This document shows positions 62,312 to 64,000 of a stretch of DNA of 64,000 nucleotides, piece after piece. The position numbers and the translations under genes are program-made. Source of the DNA: Methanofollis sp. W23. Lineage in GTDB: Archaea; Halobacteriota; Methanomicrobia; Methanomicrobiales; Methanofollaceae. Within the stretch, counting starts at the first letter, position 1; each line of letters opens with the position of its first letter. Below the pieces are notes generated by a model. The model was not told the origin of the DNA. It ran no database searches and worked only from the letters and a program-made list of their open reading frames with translations. The DNA lies in contig NZ_JAGGMN010000001.1 of NCBI RefSeq assembly GCF_017875325.1, positions 620,001 through 684,000 of the forward strand, in the 5' to 3' direction.

Positions 62312-62818
62312 ATGACGCGGATGAACTATCTGGCAGGGATTGTCATGGTCGCGGCCCTGGTCCTCGCCGCGGGATGTGTCGGCGCCGGGACAAAACCGAC
62401 GGCCGGCGACAATGTTTCTGTCAAGTATACCGGAACCTTTGAGAACGGCACGATTTTTGACAGCAATGTCGGGAAAGAGGCGTTCACGTTCACCATCGGG
62501 GAACAGCAGGTGATCCCCGGCTTCGAGAAGGCGGTCCTCGGGCTCTCTGAAGGCGAGTCGGTGACGGTGACGGTCCCTGTGGAGGAGGCGTACGGCGAGT
62601 ATAACCCCGCGCTTGTCTCTACGGTCAACCGCTCCGAATTCCCTGACGAACTGGCGGTCGTCGGGACGCCGTTCATGATGCCTGGACAGAATGCGATCTT
62701 CAGGGTGACCGCCGTGAATGAGACGACCGTTACCATAGACGGGAACCACCCTCTTGCAGGTGAAAATCTCACCTTCAGCATCACTCTCCTCTCGATTCAG
62801 GGCCATGGGGACGCCTGA
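62312..62818 (+). CDS. FKBP-type peptidyl-prolyl isomerase lipoprotein
   Basis: A 168-residue protein. The signal peptide ends in the lipobox VLAAGC (Cys22). The FKBP core is VSVKYTGTFENGTIFDSN, with PGFEKAVLGLSEGESVTV and the EEAYGEYNPALVSTV block of SlyD-like long-type FKBPs. It isomerises Xaa-Pro bonds and assists folding outside the cell. The next gene starts 14 bp before its stop in another frame. Confidence 0.92.
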   Translation: MTRMNYLAGIVMVAALVLAAGCVGAGTKPTAGDNVSVKYTGTFENGTIFDSNVGKEAFTFTIGEQQVIPGFEKAVLGLSEGESVTVTVPVEEAYGEYNPALVSTVNRSEFPDELAVVGTPFMMPGQNAIFRVTAVNETTVTIDGNHPLAGENLTFSITLLSIQGHGDA

Positions 62819-63431
62819 GAGAGAAGAGGCCTGGGAGCGCGATTACCGGCACCGGGGTGCGCTCTGGGGCGGGGCGGTCCATGACCTCCCGCCCCTGGTA
62901 CCGGGCGCACGCGTGCTTGAACTTGGGTGCGGGAACGGCAAGACGCTCTCCGGGTTGACCGGACATGGGGCGACGGTCGTCGGGCTCGATCTTGCCAGGG
63001 GTGCGGTCGCCCTTGCCGCCAGGTCGACGTCTGCGCACCTCGTCGTCGGCGACGCCCGCCGTCTCCCTTTCCCGGCGGGGTCCTTCGACACGGTCTGCGC
63101 CTTCCACCTGATCGGCCACCTTATGAGAGACGACCGGGAGGAGGCCGCCATGGAATGCACCCGGGTGCTGAAGGAGGGGGGGCGCCTCTATTTTAAGGAG
63201 TTCTCGGTCATGGACATGCGGGCGGGAAAAGGGGAGGAGGTCGAGCCCTGGACCTTCCGGCGGGGTGAGGGGGTCCTCACCCATTATTTCACCGAGGAAG
63301 AAGGCACCGCTCTCTTCCCGTCTCTTGCTCCCTGCACGGTGACGACCAGGAGGTGGGCGCTCAGGGTGCGGGGCGTGGACCACCCTCGTGCAGAGATCGC
63401 GGCGGTCTTTGAGAGACGGCCGCACCCGTAA
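62805..63431 (+). CDS. SAM-dependent methyltransferase
   Basis: A 208-residue class I methyltransferase. Motif I is VLELGCGNGKTLSGL (38-52), the acidic second motif is VVGLDLARG and motif IV is VVGDARRLPFPAGSFD. The C-terminus has a LKEGGRLYFKEF strand and a small extra domain. The acceptor is unknown. The ATG at 62805 overlaps the FKBP gene by 14 bp, so the two are probably co-transcribed. Confidence 0.87.
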   Translation: MGTPEREEAWERDYRHRGALWGGAVHDLPPLVPGARVLELGCGNGKTLSGLTGHGATVVGLDLARGAVALAARSTSAHLVVGDARRLPFPAGSFDTVCAFHLIGHLMRDDREEAAMECTRVLKEGGRLYFKEFSVMDMRAGKGEEVEPWTFRRGEGVLTHYFTEEEGTALFPSLAPCTVTTRRWALRVRGVDHPRAEIAAVFERRPHP

Positions 63432-63533
63432 TGTTTCATGCCAGGAGCATAGTCCCTGGCCCTGAGACGTGTGAATACTCTTGCCCGGGGGTGGCATTTC
63501 CCACGATGAATCTCCATAATGATTTGAATTCAC

Positions 63534-63578
63534 GGTTCTGTAGAATCAGGCATGAACCCTGGACTCAGGCATATAGGG
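63534..63578 (+). repeat. Family B repeat
   Basis: GGTTCTGTAGAATCAGGCAT then GAACCCTGGACTCAGGCATA, close to the inverted copy at 31903-31945. Confidence 0.8.
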
Positions 63579-63591
63579 AGCATATCCCAGA

Positions 63592-63645
63592 ACTCTCTTT
63601 GGGTGAACATCCCCTCGAACCGAGGTGCTTCCTTCCAAGAATTCT
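63592..63645 (-). repeat. Family D repeat, inverted copy (first copy 6485-6538)
   Basis: On the minus strand TCTTGGAAGGAAGCACCTCG and GTTCGAGGGGATGTTCACCC match 6485-6538 with few changes. Confidence 0.7.
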
Positions 63646-63654
63646 GAACCCTAT

Positions 63655-63805
63655 CCTCGGCCTGGGGGGTGTCTGCCGACCCCCCGCCGATGAAGAGTGG
63701 CGTGGGATCGCAGCCCCTCTTCATGGCGTCTCGCTGCCTTCCCGCCCCTCTCCCCATCCCGCGGGGGTCCGGGGGCAGCGCCCCCGGCGCGGTGATGTGG
63801 GGAGG
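63655..63805 (+). repeat. Family A core, ends not clear
   Basis: CCTGGGGGGTGTCTGCCGAC and CGGGGGTCCGGGGGCAGCGC with CGGGAGG-like flanks fit the two family A hairpins in order. The terminal repeats are not found. Confidence 0.55.
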
Positions 63806-64000
63806 CGATGCATGCATGGATGCGCGATGAAGAAGCAGGAATCTCTCCATGATCATCTATCACTCTCATCGGTGAGGAAGAGGGCTGGAGAGTTTTGGGA
63901 TGACTTCAGGATGAAAATGATCGTGAGTCTTTGGATCATGCACTGATCTCTGTCCCTCCTTCTTGGCACGACACCACGCACGAGACGGCGATGAAGATCT

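Larger units (their letters stand above)
63432..64000. other. Repeat-filled end of the window
   Basis: It contains family B (63534-63578), the inverted family D copy (63592-63645) and a family A core (63655-63805). No gene is supported. The region continues beyond the window. Confidence 0.55.

Overview
The window reads as a chromosome segment of a GC-rich methanogenic archaeon, most likely of the order Methanomicrobiales (inferred from gene content, not from a search). Supporting signs are archaeal TATA boxes a short distance upstream of starts, PKD-repeat surface proteins, DUF4013-type membrane proteins, zinc-ribbon/TM proteins, a bacterial-type grpE-dnaK-dnaJ operon and archaeal-style branched-chain amino acid genes. 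There is one tRNA gene, Thr(UGU), and no rRNA. No transposase, integrase or cas operon was seen.

Layout: 0-1.5 kb, 3' part of a PKD surface protein; 2.2-7.2 kb, argG, an ABC-2 transporter pair and a PEBP-family protein; 7.7-12.7 kb, enolase coupled to a dynamin-like GTPase, then purH; 12.8-17.9 kb, a PUA/PAPS-reductase-family protein and the grpE-dnaK-dnaJ operon; 18.4-23.8 kb, a cluster of small membrane proteins (zinc ribbon plus TM, two DUF4013); 24.3-34.5 kb, an accessory stretch with a decayed RelE/ParE-type toxin, an AT-rich TIR-domain protein, a HEAT-repeat protein, a lipase, an M3 peptidase and an AT-rich tandem GNAT protein; 35-40 kb, a SOUL protein, a cupin lipoprotein, a three-gene overlapping operon of unknown function and an ATP-grasp enzyme; 40.4-50.9 kb, a second accessory stretch (Zn-binding unknown, SDR, wHTH-PAS regulator, DUF2779 nuclease, AlbA_2 protein, a lone CRISPR-type repeat unit, an Orc1/Cdc6 C-terminal fragment, zinc-ribbon transglutaminase and RDD proteins); 51.7-55.3 kb, citramalate/isopropylmalate synthase-ilvB-ilvN operon; 55.3-63.4 kb, ABC ATPase, HemK-like methyltransferase, Kv-type channel, TolB-like beta-propeller, GT2 glycosyltransferase, tRNA-Thr, a small conserved protein, a FKBP lipoprotein and a SAM methyltransferase.

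The most striking non-genic structure is a dispersed family of 120-245 bp elements filling many intergenic gaps. Full copies are bounded by an inverted repeat close to GGCTCTGTAGAAATCCTC, carry two G/C-rich hairpins and are partly self-complementary over their whole length. At least fifteen full or partial copies are visible, in both orientations, some truncated, internally deleted or joined head to tail. A second, roughly 45-75 bp family shares the same GGCTCTGTAGAATC end but has a different body. They look like non-autonomous (MITE-like) elements, perhaps moved by one transposase encoded elsewhere.

Candidates for less-described biology are the TIR-wHTH protein, the DUF2779 nuclease near a lone CRISPR-type repeat, the palindrome-rich overlapping operon at 37.6-38.8 kb, the paired AT-rich hairpins at 40.2 kb, and chains of tiny overlapping ORFs ahead of a beta-propeller gene. 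None is proven to be a system; the findings state what would test each.
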